From Micromonosporaceae bacterium KJ-029 (GTDB lineage Bacteria > Actinomycetota > Actinomycetes > Mycobacteriales > Micromonosporaceae), in NCBI GenBank assembly GCA_005402585.1, contig BIFP01000035.1, positions 248,001-312,000 on the forward strand: a stretch of DNA of 64,000 nucleotides, read 5' to 3'. Numbering within the stretch: the first letter of the stretch is position 1; every line of letters begins with the position of its first letter. The translations under genes were made by a program, and so were the position numbers. The notes beneath the pieces are model-generated. The model ran no database searches. It saw only the letters and a list, made by a program, of their open reading frames with translations, and was not told the DNA's origin. Positions 8,760 to 17,060 of the stretch are shown here, in pieces.

Positions 8760-9447
8760 CCGAGCCATCGATGACCGCCACGGCAGCTATGCGGACGCTG
8801 ACCTGGGTGGGCCGCAGCCAGCCGAAGAGGAGAGCGCCAAGAATCGCCGTCACCAGGACGAGGGCGAGCCAGACCAGGCCCAGACGCGTCCACCGGTCTA
8901 CCGCGACGCCGGCGGACGTCCGTACCCCGGCCTGGTCCGGCTTCCAGAATTCCACGATCATCCGGCCGAGGAACCCGCCGACCACGAGAACGCCGGCCCA
9001 GACCGGGCGGTCCGCGCGTACGTCAAGGAGGAAGGTCACGGTGTTCACGACGACCGCGAGTACCGCGATCACCATGAGCATGAGCCAGAGGGTGCGAAGA
9101 ATCAGGCCGGCCCTGGACGTGAAGAGGGCGAGCGCGGTCGTGGCGACCGGAAGCAGGAGGAAGATCGGTGACACCAGGGTGACGACGACGAGCAACGCCA
9201 CCACGAACGCGCCGATCAGGACGAACACGCCGACGAGAACGGCCTGAATACCTGACAGTCCTTCCGTCGCGCCGCCGGACATGATCTCCCGCATGATCGG
9301 TTCGCCGAGATGGGTGAACAGCACCGCCACGAGCACCGCGCCGAGCCGGATCGCGAGGAACATCCCGACAAGCGCCCCGCCGGCAGCGACAAGAGACCGA
9401 ACAATCGCTGCGGCAATATCCGGTCCGTGCTGGTGATTCAGCCGCAC
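8734..9447 (-). CDS. Hypothetical integral membrane protein (237 aa)
   Basis: The product has about six hydrophobic segments, e.g. AAGGALVGMFLAIRLGAVLV near residue 22, a very hydrophobic block at residues 70-110, and WLMLMVIAVLAVVVNTVTFL near residue 125. No conserved domain or charged catalytic motif is recognised. It starts at ATG 9447 and is not operonic with the neighbours. The last 26 nt overlap a NADAR-like fragment on the other strand. Confidence 0.6.
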   Translation of the reverse strand: MRLNHQHGPDIAAAIVRSLVAAGGALVGMFLAIRLGAVLVAVLFTHLGEPIMREIMSGGATEGLSGIQAVLVGVFVLIGAFVVALLVVVTLVSPIFLLLPVATTALALFTSRAGLILRTLWLMLMVIAVLAVVVNTVTFLLDVRADRPVWAGVLVVGGFLGRMIVEFWKPDQAGVRTSAGVAVDRWTRLGLVWLALVLVTAILGALLFGWLRPTQVSVRIAAVAVIDGSGVGANARA

Positions 9448-9652
9448 CGAGTCACCACCGGATTACCCAGGCTGGGCATGGGCTCGCCACGCATGCGCTT
9501 CCCATCCCCCGTGCGTCGTGTGAGTCAACGGCTGATCGGTTCCGTGTTCACCGGCGCGATCCTAAGAACGGTTGGCAGCCGCGTCTACCCCGTCTGGTCG
9601 GAGGTCTCGCCCCGTCCCGGCCCTGCCAGAGCGACGGGCCGGCGGGAAGTTG

Positions 9653-10030
9653 TCAGGCGTTGCGCGGTGGGCGGTCCAGCAGACAGAATTCGTTTCCCTC
9701 CGGATCGGCGAGCACGACGAACGGTTCGGTCCCCCGCTGTCCCACGTCGACACGCCGGGCGCCCAAGGCGATCAGACGGTCGACCTCCCCGACCGGATCG
9801 CCGGCGTCCGTACCCAGGTCGATGTGGATCCTGTTCTTACCGGTCTTGTCGGCCGTGGTGGGCTGCAGCCAGACGGTCGGCGCGATGCCCGGCGCGCCGT
9901 CCGGGGGCCAGAGTTTCGCGCTGCCGTCATTCCGCGGCTCGATCCGGTAGCCGAGAACCTCCGACCAGAACCGGGCCATCCGGTTGACGTCGTGTACGTC
10001 GAGAGTCCACTGGGCGATCCGGCTGGCCAT
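9653..10030 (-). CDS. VOC-family (glyoxalase/bleomycin-resistance fold) protein
   Basis: The 125-aa product starts at ATG 10030, preceded by GGAGGT. It begins IAQWTLDVHDVNRMARFWSE, a typical first beta-alpha unit of the VOC fold, and ends with ADPEGNEFCLLDRPP, the usual C-terminal strand carrying the metal-ligand Glu. RIHIDLGTDA marks the second beta-alpha unit. A single polypeptide holds one VOC domain. Substrate unknown. Three other VOC domains occur in this window (20605-21315, two domains; 29403-29789). Confidence 0.85.
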   Translation of the reverse strand: MASRIAQWTLDVHDVNRMARFWSEVLGYRIEPRNDGSAKLWPPDGAPGIAPTVWLQPTTADKTGKNRIHIDLGTDAGDPVGEVDRLIALGARRVDVGQRGTEPFVVLADPEGNEFCLLDRPPRNA

Positions 10031-10211
10031 CTGCGCACCTCCAGAGCACGGCTTCTTGTCGGTGGCGTTCCTACCCGGAAGCCGCATCGCCGATGCTTTG
10101 GTGATCACAGGTTCCGTTTAGCGCCTGTCGGCTTGGGGGATGTCGAAACTCAGCCGGATCACCCGCCCACGAGGTCCATCGGGACCGTGGCAGGCGCGGA
10201 AGGAGTACGGG

Positions 10212-11060
10212 ATGTCTGATGTCCAGCGATCGGAGCCGCAGCAGGAACCACCGGGAACCCTGGAGGCTATGCGCCAGACACCCGATCACGGCGAAGACTC
10301 CTATCGCGGCGCCGGACGCCTCACCGGCAAGGCGGCAATCGTCACTGGCGGTGACAGCGGTATCGGCCGCGCAGTCGCGATCGCGTTTGCCCGCGAGGGC
10401 GCCGACGTACTGATTTCCTATCTGAGCGAACATGACGACGCCCGAGACACAGCAGAACACGTCGAGAAGGCGGGCCGGCGGGCCGTGCTGCTGGATGGGG
10501 ACGTCGCAGAACCCGCGGTGTGTCAGATGGTCGTCGACCGAGCGGTCGAGGAGTTCGGCCGACTCGACGTGCTCGTCAACAATGCCGCCTACCAGATGAC
10601 ACACGAATCCGTCGAAGAGGTCACCGACGACGAGTGGCAGCACACCTTCGACGTCAACATCACGGCGATGTTCCGACTCGTCCGGGCGGCGCTCCCGCAC
10701 CTCGGTGAAGGCGCCTCGATCATCAACACGAGCTCGATCAATTTCGACATGCCCCGCCCCACGTTGCTTCCGTACGCGACGACCAAAGGGGCGATTGCGA
10801 ATTTCACCGCCGGCCTCGCTCAGATGCTCGGGGTACGCGGCATCAGGGTCAACGGCGTCGCCCCCGGACCGATCTGGACCCCCCTGATCCCGTCGACCAT
10901 GCCACCTGACCAGGTCGAGAAGTTCGGCCGGAACACCCCACTGGGCCGCGCCGGTCAGCCCAAGGAGGTCGCTCCGGCTTATGTCCTGCTCGCCTCCGAC
11001 GAGGCCAGCTACATCTCTGGGGCGATAATCCCGGTCACCGGCGGTAAACCCATCCTGTGA
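10212..11060 (+). CDS. Short-chain dehydrogenase/reductase, YghA/general-stress type
   Basis: The 282-aa protein has an N-terminal extension of about 40 residues before the Rossmann motif TGGDSGIGRA, then NNAAYQ, the catalytic Ser region NTSSIN and the active-site YATTK. The extended N-terminus (EDSYRGAGRLTGKAA) is characteristic of the YghA/GSP39 stress-associated SDR group. ATG 10212 follows AAGGAG by 8 nt. Upstream, GTTT at 10116-10119 and a G-rich GGGGGA at 10135-10140 resemble a weak SigB-like promoter. It converges on yihY-like gene 11094-12095. NAD(P)-dependent reduction of an unidentified carbonyl is expected. Confidence 0.88.
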   Translation: MSDVQRSEPQQEPPGTLEAMRQTPDHGEDSYRGAGRLTGKAAIVTGGDSGIGRAVAIAFAREGADVLISYLSEHDDARDTAEHVEKAGRRAVLLDGDVAEPAVCQMVVDRAVEEFGRLDVLVNNAAYQMTHESVEEVTDDEWQHTFDVNITAMFRLVRAALPHLGEGASIINTSSINFDMPRPTLLPYATTKGAIANFTAGLAQMLGVRGIRVNGVAPGPIWTPLIPSTMPPDQVEKFGRNTPLGRAGQPKEVAPAYVLLASDEASYISGAIIPVTGGKPIL

Positions 11061-11066
11061 ACGAGA

Positions 11067-11089
11067 GGGCTCCGGGCGAGGCCGAGCCC
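11067..11089. terminator. Hairpin between convergent SDR and YihY genes
   Basis: GGGCTC (11067-11072) pairs with GAGCCC (11084-11089) across an 11-nt loop, between two convergent stop codons. There is no U-tract, as is common in actinomycetes. A moderate-quality bidirectional terminator. Confidence 0.4.
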
Positions 11090-11093
11090 AACC

Positions 11094-12095
11094 TCAGCCG
11101 CCCTGAGTCTTCCCCTGGTCCGGCCTCTGGGCTCTGCCCTTTCTGAGCCTCCGGTCGTCGCGCAGTTCCACGAACGGTTCCTCACCCGCCGGATGCCCGG
11201 CGGCGATCGCCCGCTGCCGTTCCAACTCCGCGTCCAACTCCGCCCCGAACAGGATCGCGGTGTTGGTGACCCACAGCCACACCAGGAACACGACGATCGC
11301 GGCCAGCGACCCGTACGTCTTGTTGTAGGAGCCGAAGTTGCTCACGTACAGCGCGAACAGGGCCGACGCGATCAGCCAGACCACCACCGCCGCGATTCCG
11401 CCCGGACTCACCCAACGGAACCCGCCGTGGCGCGCATTGGGCGAGGCCCAGTACAGGATCGCGAAGATCAAGCTCACCAGCACGAGCAGCACCGGCCACT
11501 TGGCGATGTTCCACACCGTCACCGCCGTCGAACCCAACCCCAGCAGGTCACCGGCCTGGCTCGCCAATCGGCCGGTGAAGACCACGATCAGGGCGCTTGC
11601 CAGCAACATGACGCCGACGACGGCCGTGATCCCGAGGCGGATCGGCAACGTCTTCCAGACGGGCCTTCCTTCGGGCACGTCGTAAATCGCATTCGAGGCA
11701 CGCATGAAAGCCGCGATATAGCCCGAGGACGACCAGAAGGCCCCGACCAGACCGAGAATCGCGGCGATACCGGCGGTCGACCCGCTGTTCTGCGCCTGGT
11801 TGATCGCACGGTTGAGGATGTCGCCCACCTGGCTCGGCGCCGCGGAGGTCAACGCACCCTGGACCTCGTTCGTGGTCGACCTGCCCACCAGGCCGAGGAC
11901 CGACACCAGCACGATCAACCCCGGGAAGAGAGACAGCACCCCGTAATAGGTCAACGCCGCCGCCCGATCCGTCAGATTGTCATTCTGAAACTCGGTGAAC
12001 GTACGTCGCGCCACCTGCCGCCACGACCGGGGCGCGACCTGCGTCGGCTTATCCGGCACCGTCGGTCGGTCGGCCGAAGTCTCGTCGGGCGGCAT
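11094..12095 (-). CDS. YihY/BrkB-family inner membrane protein
   Basis: The 333-aa product carries the family signature from residue ~40: LTDRAAALTYYGVLSLFPGL, followed by six transmembrane segments, FWSSSGYIAAFMRASNAIYD, and the C-terminal SYNKTYGSLAAIVVFLVWLW. The charged C-terminus is cytoplasmic. ATG 12095 is preferred over the upstream ATG 12131 because it alone has a strong GGAGGG ribosome site 4 nt upstream. The family was wrongly called RNase BN in the past; the function is unknown. It is divergent from the Asp23 operon, and actinomycetes often place both near stress genes. Confidence 0.88.
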   Translation of the reverse strand: MPPDETSADRPTVPDKPTQVAPRSWRQVARRTFTEFQNDNLTDRAAALTYYGVLSLFPGLIVLVSVLGLVGRSTTNEVQGALTSAAPSQVGDILNRAINQAQNSGSTAGIAAILGLVGAFWSSSGYIAAFMRASNAIYDVPEGRPVWKTLPIRLGITAVVGVMLLASALIVVFTGRLASQAGDLLGLGSTAVTVWNIAKWPVLLVLVSLIFAILYWASPNARHGGFRWVSPGGIAAVVVWLIASALFALYVSNFGSYNKTYGSLAAIVVFLVWLWVTNTAILFGAELDAELERQRAIAAGHPAGEEPFVELRDDRRLRKGRAQRPDQGKTQGG

Positions 12096-12421
12096 CGTCC
12101 CTCCTACCGCAGCGGGCTGGGTACGCGTCATCTGCCCAGAACGAGCCGGAGTATGCAGCCTGGGGAGACGCTACCGGCATACGGCGCTTACCGGGCCGGT
12201 CCAGCTGAAGACCCGCCATCGCGCGAGATGGCTGAGATGCTGCGGAGGGGCGCCAAGGCGCCTCGCACGACAGCGGCGACGGGTCGCCGGGATCGCAACT
12301 TCACCGTGCTCCTAAAGGAGTACGCAGCGGCCAAAACGCATCCAGCCGGCCGTGGGTTCCCCCACGCTGGGGAGTGTCTGGAAGCGCCGGATCGAGGACC
12401 AGCCGAAGGAGTACGCGCCCT

Positions 12422-12883
12422 ATGAGTCAGCAGACCAGGACCGAGCAGGCCGGACGCGCTGGTGCCATGCAGTCGGGCCGCCAGAACAAGCTCACCAACG
12501 AAGACGGCAAGATCATGATCGCCGAGAACGTGGTGCAGAAGGTCGCCGGGATGGCGTGCCGAGAAGTGGCGGGCGTCCACGCCATGGGTAACGCCGGCAC
12601 GCGCGCGTTCAGCGCCATCCGGGAACGGATTCCGGGCAGCAGCGGGCCGAACGTGTCCCAGGGGGTGGGTGTCGAGGTCGGCGAGAGCGAGGCCGCGGTC
12701 GACCTGGACGTCATCGTCGAGTACGGGGTCAGCATCGCCGACCTGGGCCGGAACATCCAGCGCAACGTGAAGACGGCCGTCGAACGCATGACCGGCCTGA
12801 ACGTCGTCGAGGTCAACATCAGCATCGATGACGTGCATCTGCCCGAGGCTGACGGCCAACGGCAGGAGACACGGGTGTCATGA
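12422..12883 (+). CDS. Asp23/Gls24-family envelope stress protein (first copy)
   Basis: The 153-aa product has a hydrophilic N-terminus (residues 1-35) followed by an Asp23 domain: IMIAENVVQKVAGMACREVA, then AAVDLDVIVEYGVSIADLGR, then VERMTGLNVVEVNISIDDVH. AAGGAG precedes ATG 12422 by 9 nt. It is the first gene of a six-gene operon and overlaps the next gene by ATGA. Asp23 proteins are recruited to the membrane by AmaP, which is encoded as the last gene of the operon. The 290-nt upstream region shared with the divergent YihY gene contains no promoter I can assign. Confidence 0.9.
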   Translation: MSQQTRTEQAGRAGAMQSGRQNKLTNEDGKIMIAENVVQKVAGMACREVAGVHAMGNAGTRAFSAIRERIPGSSGPNVSQGVGVEVGESEAAVDLDVIVEYGVSIADLGRNIQRNVKTAVERMTGLNVVEVNISIDDVHLPEADGQRQETRVS

Positions 12884-13263
12884 CCGCGACCGTCGGGCAG
12901 CCCGACGCCGTGGTCGACGGCGTCGACGTGGACGCCGTCGCGGCTGCGGTCCGCGCCTGCCCCGGGGTGCTGGATCTGACCGCGGGTTGGATGGGGGGCC
13001 GCGCCACCTACCTGCCCGGTCGCCGGATCGAGGGGGTGGCCGTCGACGCCGACGCCGTCGTGGTCCAGGTCCGGGGCCGGTGGGAGGTCACGGCCCGAGA
13101 GCTCGCCGGCCAGATCCGGGCGGCAGTGGCGCCGCTGGCAGCCGGACGCCGCGTCGACGTGGTCCTCGCCGATCTGGACAAACCACTGCCGACCGAGGCG
13201 GACACGCGGCCGGACGGGTACCCGAACCCGCCCGGTCCAGGGCCAGCGGCACGACCGGGATGA
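12880..13263 (+). CDS. Small protein of the Asp23 operon (127 aa)
   Basis: ATG 12880 overlaps the stop of the Asp23 gene (ATGA). The sequence begins with an acidic Asp/Val-rich segment and has VAAAVRACPGVLDLTAGWMG and a VVVQVRGRWEVTARELAGQI stretch, followed by a Pro-rich tail. The alternating beta/alpha pattern (self-association of a V-x-V-x-V strand with an amphipathic helix) resembles a degenerate Asp23-like fold, but no signature is present. No signal peptide. It is presumably co-translated with the operon; function unknown. Confidence 0.7.
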   Translation: MTATVGQPDAVVDGVDVDAVAAAVRACPGVLDLTAGWMGGRATYLPGRRIEGVAVDADAVVVQVRGRWEVTARELAGQIRAAVAPLAAGRRVDVVLADLDKPLPTEADTRPDGYPNPPGPGPAARPG

Positions 13264-13358
13264 ACCTCCGGCCGCCTCGTCTGCCACGCCCCGCGACCCG
13301 CCCCGCCGGGCACTCACCGTTCGCAGTTCCGTACCGCATTATGAGATGAGGCGACAAC

Positions 13359-13538
13359 ATGATCAAGTTGATAGGTGTCGTCATCGGCCTGGCGTTGGGT
13401 TTCGCCCTGGCATTCGGCAGCTTCGGCCAGATGCTGATCGTCGCGCTGTTCGCGGCGATCGGCTACGGGGTGTCGAAGTTCTTCGCCGGCGAGGTAAACC
13501 TCGCCCCGTACGTACAGGGCCGGCGGAGCAGCCAGTGA
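13359..13538 (+). CDS. DUF2273-family small membrane protein (59 aa)
   Basis: A 59-aa ORF starts at ATG 13359 and has two hydrophobic helices: LIGVVIGLALGFALAFGSFG and a second MLIVALFAAIGYGVSKFFAG, followed by a short polar tail. This is the DUF2273 pattern of small proteins encoded in Asp23/AmaP operons. The stop overlaps the GTG start of the next Asp23 gene. It is easily missed because of its size. A purine-rich GAGATGAGG lies about 7 nt upstream. Confidence 0.8.
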   Translation: MIKLIGVVIGLALGFALAFGSFGQMLIVALFAAIGYGVSKFFAGEVNLAPYVQGRRSSQ

Positions 13539-13963
13539 CTGCGATGACCAACGCCGCAACAGGCGCGCCAGGCCAGCCGGCGCACGGGGAACTGGGCCGG
13601 CTGCACATCCACGACCGGGTGGTGGAGAAGATCGCCGGGTGGGCAGCGCGGGAGGTCGCGGAGGCGGGCAGCGCGACGCCGCGCCTTCTCGGGCGATCCC
13701 TGCCCGTCGCGGGTCGCTTCGGCATCCGCCGTACCGACCTGGGCGCCGCCGCGAACGCCACTGCCCACATCCAGGGATCGGCGACCCGCATCGAGCTGTC
13801 CATCAGCGTCCGCTGGCCAGCATCCATTCCGGAGGTCACCGCGCAGGTCCGCGACCGCGTCCGGACCCGCGTGTCGGACCTGACCGGACTGCGGGTCCAG
13901 GAGGTGGGGATCATCGTCACCGACCTGGTCACCAACCGTGGGTCCGGCAGCCGGGTGCACTGA
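13535..13963 (+). CDS. Asp23/Gls24-family protein (second copy)
   Basis: GTG 13535 overlaps the DUF2273 stop; ATG 13544 is an alternative. The 142-aa product contains IHDRVVEKIAGWAAREVAEA near the N-terminus, TRIELSISVRWPASIPEVTA in the middle and LTGLRVQEVGIIVTDLVTNR near the end, the same three-part layout as the first Asp23 copy. Asp23 paralogues in one operon are common in actinobacteria, and they may form mixed assemblies at the membrane. The two copies are clearly diverged, so this is not a recent duplication. Confidence 0.85.
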   Translation: MTAMTNAATGAPGQPAHGELGRLHIHDRVVEKIAGWAAREVAEAGSATPRLLGRSLPVAGRFGIRRTDLGAAANATAHIQGSATRIELSISVRWPASIPEVTAQVRDRVRTRVSDLTGLRVQEVGIIVTDLVTNRGSGSRVH

Positions 13964-13975
13964 ATCGAGGCACCG

Positions 13976-14509
13976 GTGAGAATCACCAACCGTCTGCTCG
14001 CGTTCCTGCTGAGCCTGGCGCTGACCCTCGGCGCCGTACTCGTGTTGATCGAGATCGTCGCCCACGCGGTCGGCGCCAAGGCGATCGTGCTGAACTGGCC
14101 CGGCTTCTACCGCTGGGCGTCCGGCAACACCTGGGGCAGCGGATCGGTACGGCTGATCGGTATCGGCCTCGGTCTCCTCGGGCTGCTGCTGCTCGCCGCG
14201 CAGCTCAAACCCCCTCGGCCCGACCGGCTGCGGCTGCAGCCCGTCGATCCCGCCACCGACACCGCCATCACCCGGCGTGGCCTGGCCCGGACGCTGCGGG
14301 ACGCGGCCACCGAGGTGGACGGCGTCCGCGACGCCCACGTCACGGTCGGCCGGAACCTCGTGCGCGTTCGCGCCGATGTCGGCCACGGGACGGTGGACTC
14401 CCTGCACGCCGCGGTGGCCTCGGCCGCCCAGCACCGCCTCGACACGCTGCGCCTGGCCACGATGCCGGCCCTGTCCGTGCGGCTCAACAAGGAGGAGGAG
14501 GAACAGTGA
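13976..14509 (+). CDS. DUF6286-type membrane protein of the Asp23 operon
   Basis: GTG 13976 opens a 177-aa protein with two N-terminal transmembrane helices (about residues 8-30 and 60-80: VRLIGIGLGLLGLLLLAAQL) and a C-terminal soluble domain from residue ~95 (RRGLARTLRDAATEVDGVRD). The membrane-plus-small-domain layout matches the DUF6286 proteins found next to Asp23 and AmaP in actinobacteria. The gene ends GTGA, overlapping the following AmaP start. Role not established. Confidence 0.75.
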   Translation: MRITNRLLAFLLSLALTLGAVLVLIEIVAHAVGAKAIVLNWPGFYRWASGNTWGSGSVRLIGIGLGLLGLLLLAAQLKPPRPDRLRLQPVDPATDTAITRRGLARTLRDAATEVDGVRDAHVTVGRNLVRVRADVGHGTVDSLHAAVASAAQHRLDTLRLATMPALSVRLNKEEEEQ

Positions 14510-15084
14510 CGCGCGCTGATCGCACCAACCGGATCCTGCTCACCGTCCTCGCGCTGGTCCTGCTCGTCGCCGGCGTCGCGGTCCTTTTCGCCGGTGCCGA
14601 CGTGTACGGCCGGGGCGTCAGCCGGCAACACCTGCTCGACAACTCGGCCGCGCGCTACATCGGCGCCCACGGCGACTGGTTCTGGCCGTTGGCAGCCCTG
14701 GCAGCCGCCATCGTCGCGTTGCTCGGCCTGCGCTGGCTGGCCGCCATTGTCACCATCGAACCCGGTCAACGGCGGGTCAACATCAGCACCGACGGCGACG
14801 CCGGACGAACCGTCCTCGACTCCGGTGCCCTCGCCACCGCCGTCACGGCGGAAGTCGAGGACTGTCCGGGCGTGGACGATGTCGACACCAAGGTCTGGGG
14901 CAGCCCGCACCATCCCCGTCTCGCGCTGGCCGTCACGGCCGATCCCGATGTCGACATCGCCGCGTTGCGCGAACGGCTCGAAGCCCTCACGCTGCCCCGC
15001 GTCCGGTACGCCCTCGGCAGACCGGACCTGCCCATCAACCTCGACCTCACCTATGCCCGTCGCCACCGCGCCCGCCTGAGCTGA
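14506..15084 (+). CDS. amaP: Alkaline shock response membrane anchor protein AmaP
   Basis: GTG 14506 overlaps the preceding stop and follows a long GGAGGAGGAGG. The 192-aa product has two helices (ILLTVLALVLLVAGVAVLFA near residue 10 and a second near 65: ALAAAIVALLGLRWLAAIVT) and a C-terminal cytoplasmic Asp23-binding-type domain (residues ~85-185). AmaP anchors Asp23 to the membrane in Firmicutes, and the same pairing is encoded here as the last gene of the operon. The symbol is by family and context, not by close sequence identity. Confidence 0.75.
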   Translation: MTRADRTNRILLTVLALVLLVAGVAVLFAGADVYGRGVSRQHLLDNSAARYIGAHGDWFWPLAALAAAIVALLGLRWLAAIVTIEPGQRRVNISTDGDAGRTVLDSGALATAVTAEVEDCPGVDDVDTKVWGSPHHPRLALAVTADPDVDIAALRERLEALTLPRVRYALGRPDLPINLDLTYARRHRARLS

Positions 15085-15137
15085 GAAATCTGGAGCGGAC
15101 GTGCCATGTCGCCGGCCCGGGTCGGGCGCGGGCGCGG

Positions 15138-16970
15138 CTACCTACGGGCCGGTCGGCCCGGACCTGCGCCGGCACGGTGCTGATCGGCCCAGACATGCAG
15201 GGCGTCCCGGCCCGCCCCGGCGTCAAGGTTAAGGGCCGCCTCGATCAGCGCGAGATGGGTGAACGCCTGCGGATAGTTGCCCAGGGCGCTGCCGTCGGCG
15301 GCAAGTTGCTCGGCGTAGAGGCCGAGCGGGCCGGCGTTTCCGCGCAGCCGGTCGAAGAGCAGTCGGGCCTCGTTCCGCTGGCCGGCGAGCACCAGCGCGG
15401 AGACCAGTTCGAAGCAGCAGAGCAGGAAGGCACCCTCCTCGCCCGGCAAACCGTCGTCCATCATGTAGCGCCGGATCAGGGCGGGACCGATGCCGAGCCG
15501 CTCGCGGACCCGGTCGATCGTGCCGGTGACCCGGGGATCGTCGCCCGGCAGGAACCCGACGACGGAGATGCGCAGCAGGGAGGCGTCCAGCTCCCGCGCC
15601 CCGTACGCCATGACGAAGCTGCCCAGCTCGCGGTCGTAGCCGCGGTCGCAGACCTCGGCGTGCAGCGCGTCGCGGGCCTCCCGCCACCATCGCACCGGCG
15701 CGTCGCGGTCGTCGAGAAGTTCCGCGAGGCGGATACCCCGGTCGAGGCAGACCCAGGTCATCACCTTGCTGTTGACGTAGTGCCGCCGCGGCCCGCGGAT
15801 CTCCCAGACGCCGTGGTCCGGTTCCTGCCACCGGTCGGCCATGGTGTCGACATGGCGGCACAGCAGCCGCCACTGATCGGCGGTCAGTTCGCCGGTGAGC
15901 TCCTGGTACGAGAACGCGGCATCCAGCACGTGCCCGTACGTGTCGAACTGCACCTGCTCGGCGGCGTCGTTGCCGATCCGCACCGGTGCCGAGTCCGCGT
16001 ACCCGGACAGGTGCGGCAGGACGTGCTCCGCGCTGGCCGCCTCGTGGATGCCGACCAGCGGCGCCAACGGCTTCTCACTCTCGGCGCAGACGTCGAGCAG
16101 GAAGCTCAGATAGCGCCGCCCCTCTTCGGCATGACCGAGCCGGAACAGCGCGAGCAGCAGCAGTGCGGCGTCCCGGTGCCAGGTGAAGCGGTAGTCCCAG
16201 TTGCGTACCCCGCCGATCTGCTCGGGCAGCGAGGTGGTCGCGGCGGCGAGCAGTGCGCCGCTCTCGTCGAAGGAGAGGCCGCGCAGCACCAGCGCGCTGT
16301 GCCTCACCAGGTCGGCGCCGAAGCCGGCGTAGTCGCTGCGCGCCGACCAGTCCCGCCAGGTACGGCACGTCCGGTCGAGCAACTCCTCGGGCGCGGGCGA
16401 GCCGGACGGAGCACCGTAGTCGATCAGCACGGTGGCCGTCGCGCCCTCGGCCAGCTCGATCTCGCCCCGCAGGGCGCCACCGTCCGCGGTGAGCGGCAGG
16501 GTGGACCGTACGTCGAGTGGCAAGCCGTGTGCCCGCCAATGGCCGTCGGCGGCCGTCCATTCGGCCGCGGCCACGCCGTAGCCGGGACGGGGCTGCACCC
16601 GGACCGCCAGCCGTACCGAGCCGCGCTCAGCCGTCACCCGCCGAACCAGCAGATGCTCCGCGCGGATCGGCCGCTCCGCGACGCCGGGCCTGATCGCGAG
16701 GAAATCCTGCCCGACCGCCGTCCCGGTGGGCGCGGCGTACCGGCTCTCCAACACCAGGGTGTCAGGCAGGTACCGCCGGACCGGCTGCGGACAACCGGCG
16801 ACAGAGAGCGAGAACACGCCACCCACCCGCCGGTCGAGCAGCCGCGCGCACACCGCATCGCCCTCGGCGTGCGGCACGCAGAACCACTCGACCGCCCCAT
16901 CCGGCCCGATCAGTGCCGTGGTGTGGGTGTCGGAGAGGAAGGCGTACGAGTCGATGGGCGGGATGTTCAT
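15138..16970 (-). CDS. Glycoside hydrolase family 15 protein (glucoamylase/trehalase-type)
   Basis: The 610-aa product has an N-terminal beta-sandwich of about 220 residues (start NIPPIDSYAFLSDTHTTALI) and a helical barrel. GH15 hallmarks visible are RNWDYRFTWHRDAA (substrate-binding loop), SKVMTWVCLDRG and GEEGAFLLCCFELV, which carries a predicted catalytic Glu. Many actinobacterial GH15 enzymes are trehalases; a glucoamylase or dextran-type specificity cannot be excluded. No signal peptide, so cytoplasmic. ATG 16970 follows GGTGAGG. It is divergent from a sugar-lactone oxidase and ASRT gene, with an inverted repeat in the shared promoter. Confidence 0.9.
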   Translation of the reverse strand: MNIPPIDSYAFLSDTHTTALIGPDGAVEWFCVPHAEGDAVCARLLDRRVGGVFSLSVAGCPQPVRRYLPDTLVLESRYAAPTGTAVGQDFLAIRPGVAERPIRAEHLLVRRVTAERGSVRLAVRVQPRPGYGVAAAEWTAADGHWRAHGLPLDVRSTLPLTADGGALRGEIELAEGATATVLIDYGAPSGSPAPEELLDRTCRTWRDWSARSDYAGFGADLVRHSALVLRGLSFDESGALLAAATTSLPEQIGGVRNWDYRFTWHRDAALLLLALFRLGHAEEGRRYLSFLLDVCAESEKPLAPLVGIHEAASAEHVLPHLSGYADSAPVRIGNDAAEQVQFDTYGHVLDAAFSYQELTGELTADQWRLLCRHVDTMADRWQEPDHGVWEIRGPRRHYVNSKVMTWVCLDRGIRLAELLDDRDAPVRWWREARDALHAEVCDRGYDRELGSFVMAYGARELDASLLRISVVGFLPGDDPRVTGTIDRVRERLGIGPALIRRYMMDDGLPGEEGAFLLCCFELVSALVLAGQRNEARLLFDRLRGNAGPLGLYAEQLAADGSALGNYPQAFTHLALIEAALNLDAGAGRDALHVWADQHRAGAGPGRPARR

Positions 16971-17006
16971 GCGCCTCACCTGTCCGGCGTCGGTGGCCAG
17001 GAACGC

Positions 17007-17033
17007 GACTACCCGGCACAGCGGCGGGTAGTC
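17007..17033. promoter_or_regulatory. 9-9-9 inverted repeat with two facing GGGTA boxes
   Basis: GACTACCCG (17007-17015) and CGGGTAGTC (17025-17033) form a perfect inverted repeat in the 90-bp region between the divergent GH15 and oxidase genes. Each arm contains GGGTA on one strand, so it could be an operator or two facing SigB-type -10 boxes. No GTTT-like -35 is at the right distance. Located about 37 nt from the GH15 start and 28 nt from the oxidase start. Confidence 0.5.
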
Positions 17034-17060
17034 GGCCGGACCGGCCGGAGGAGGAGCGTG

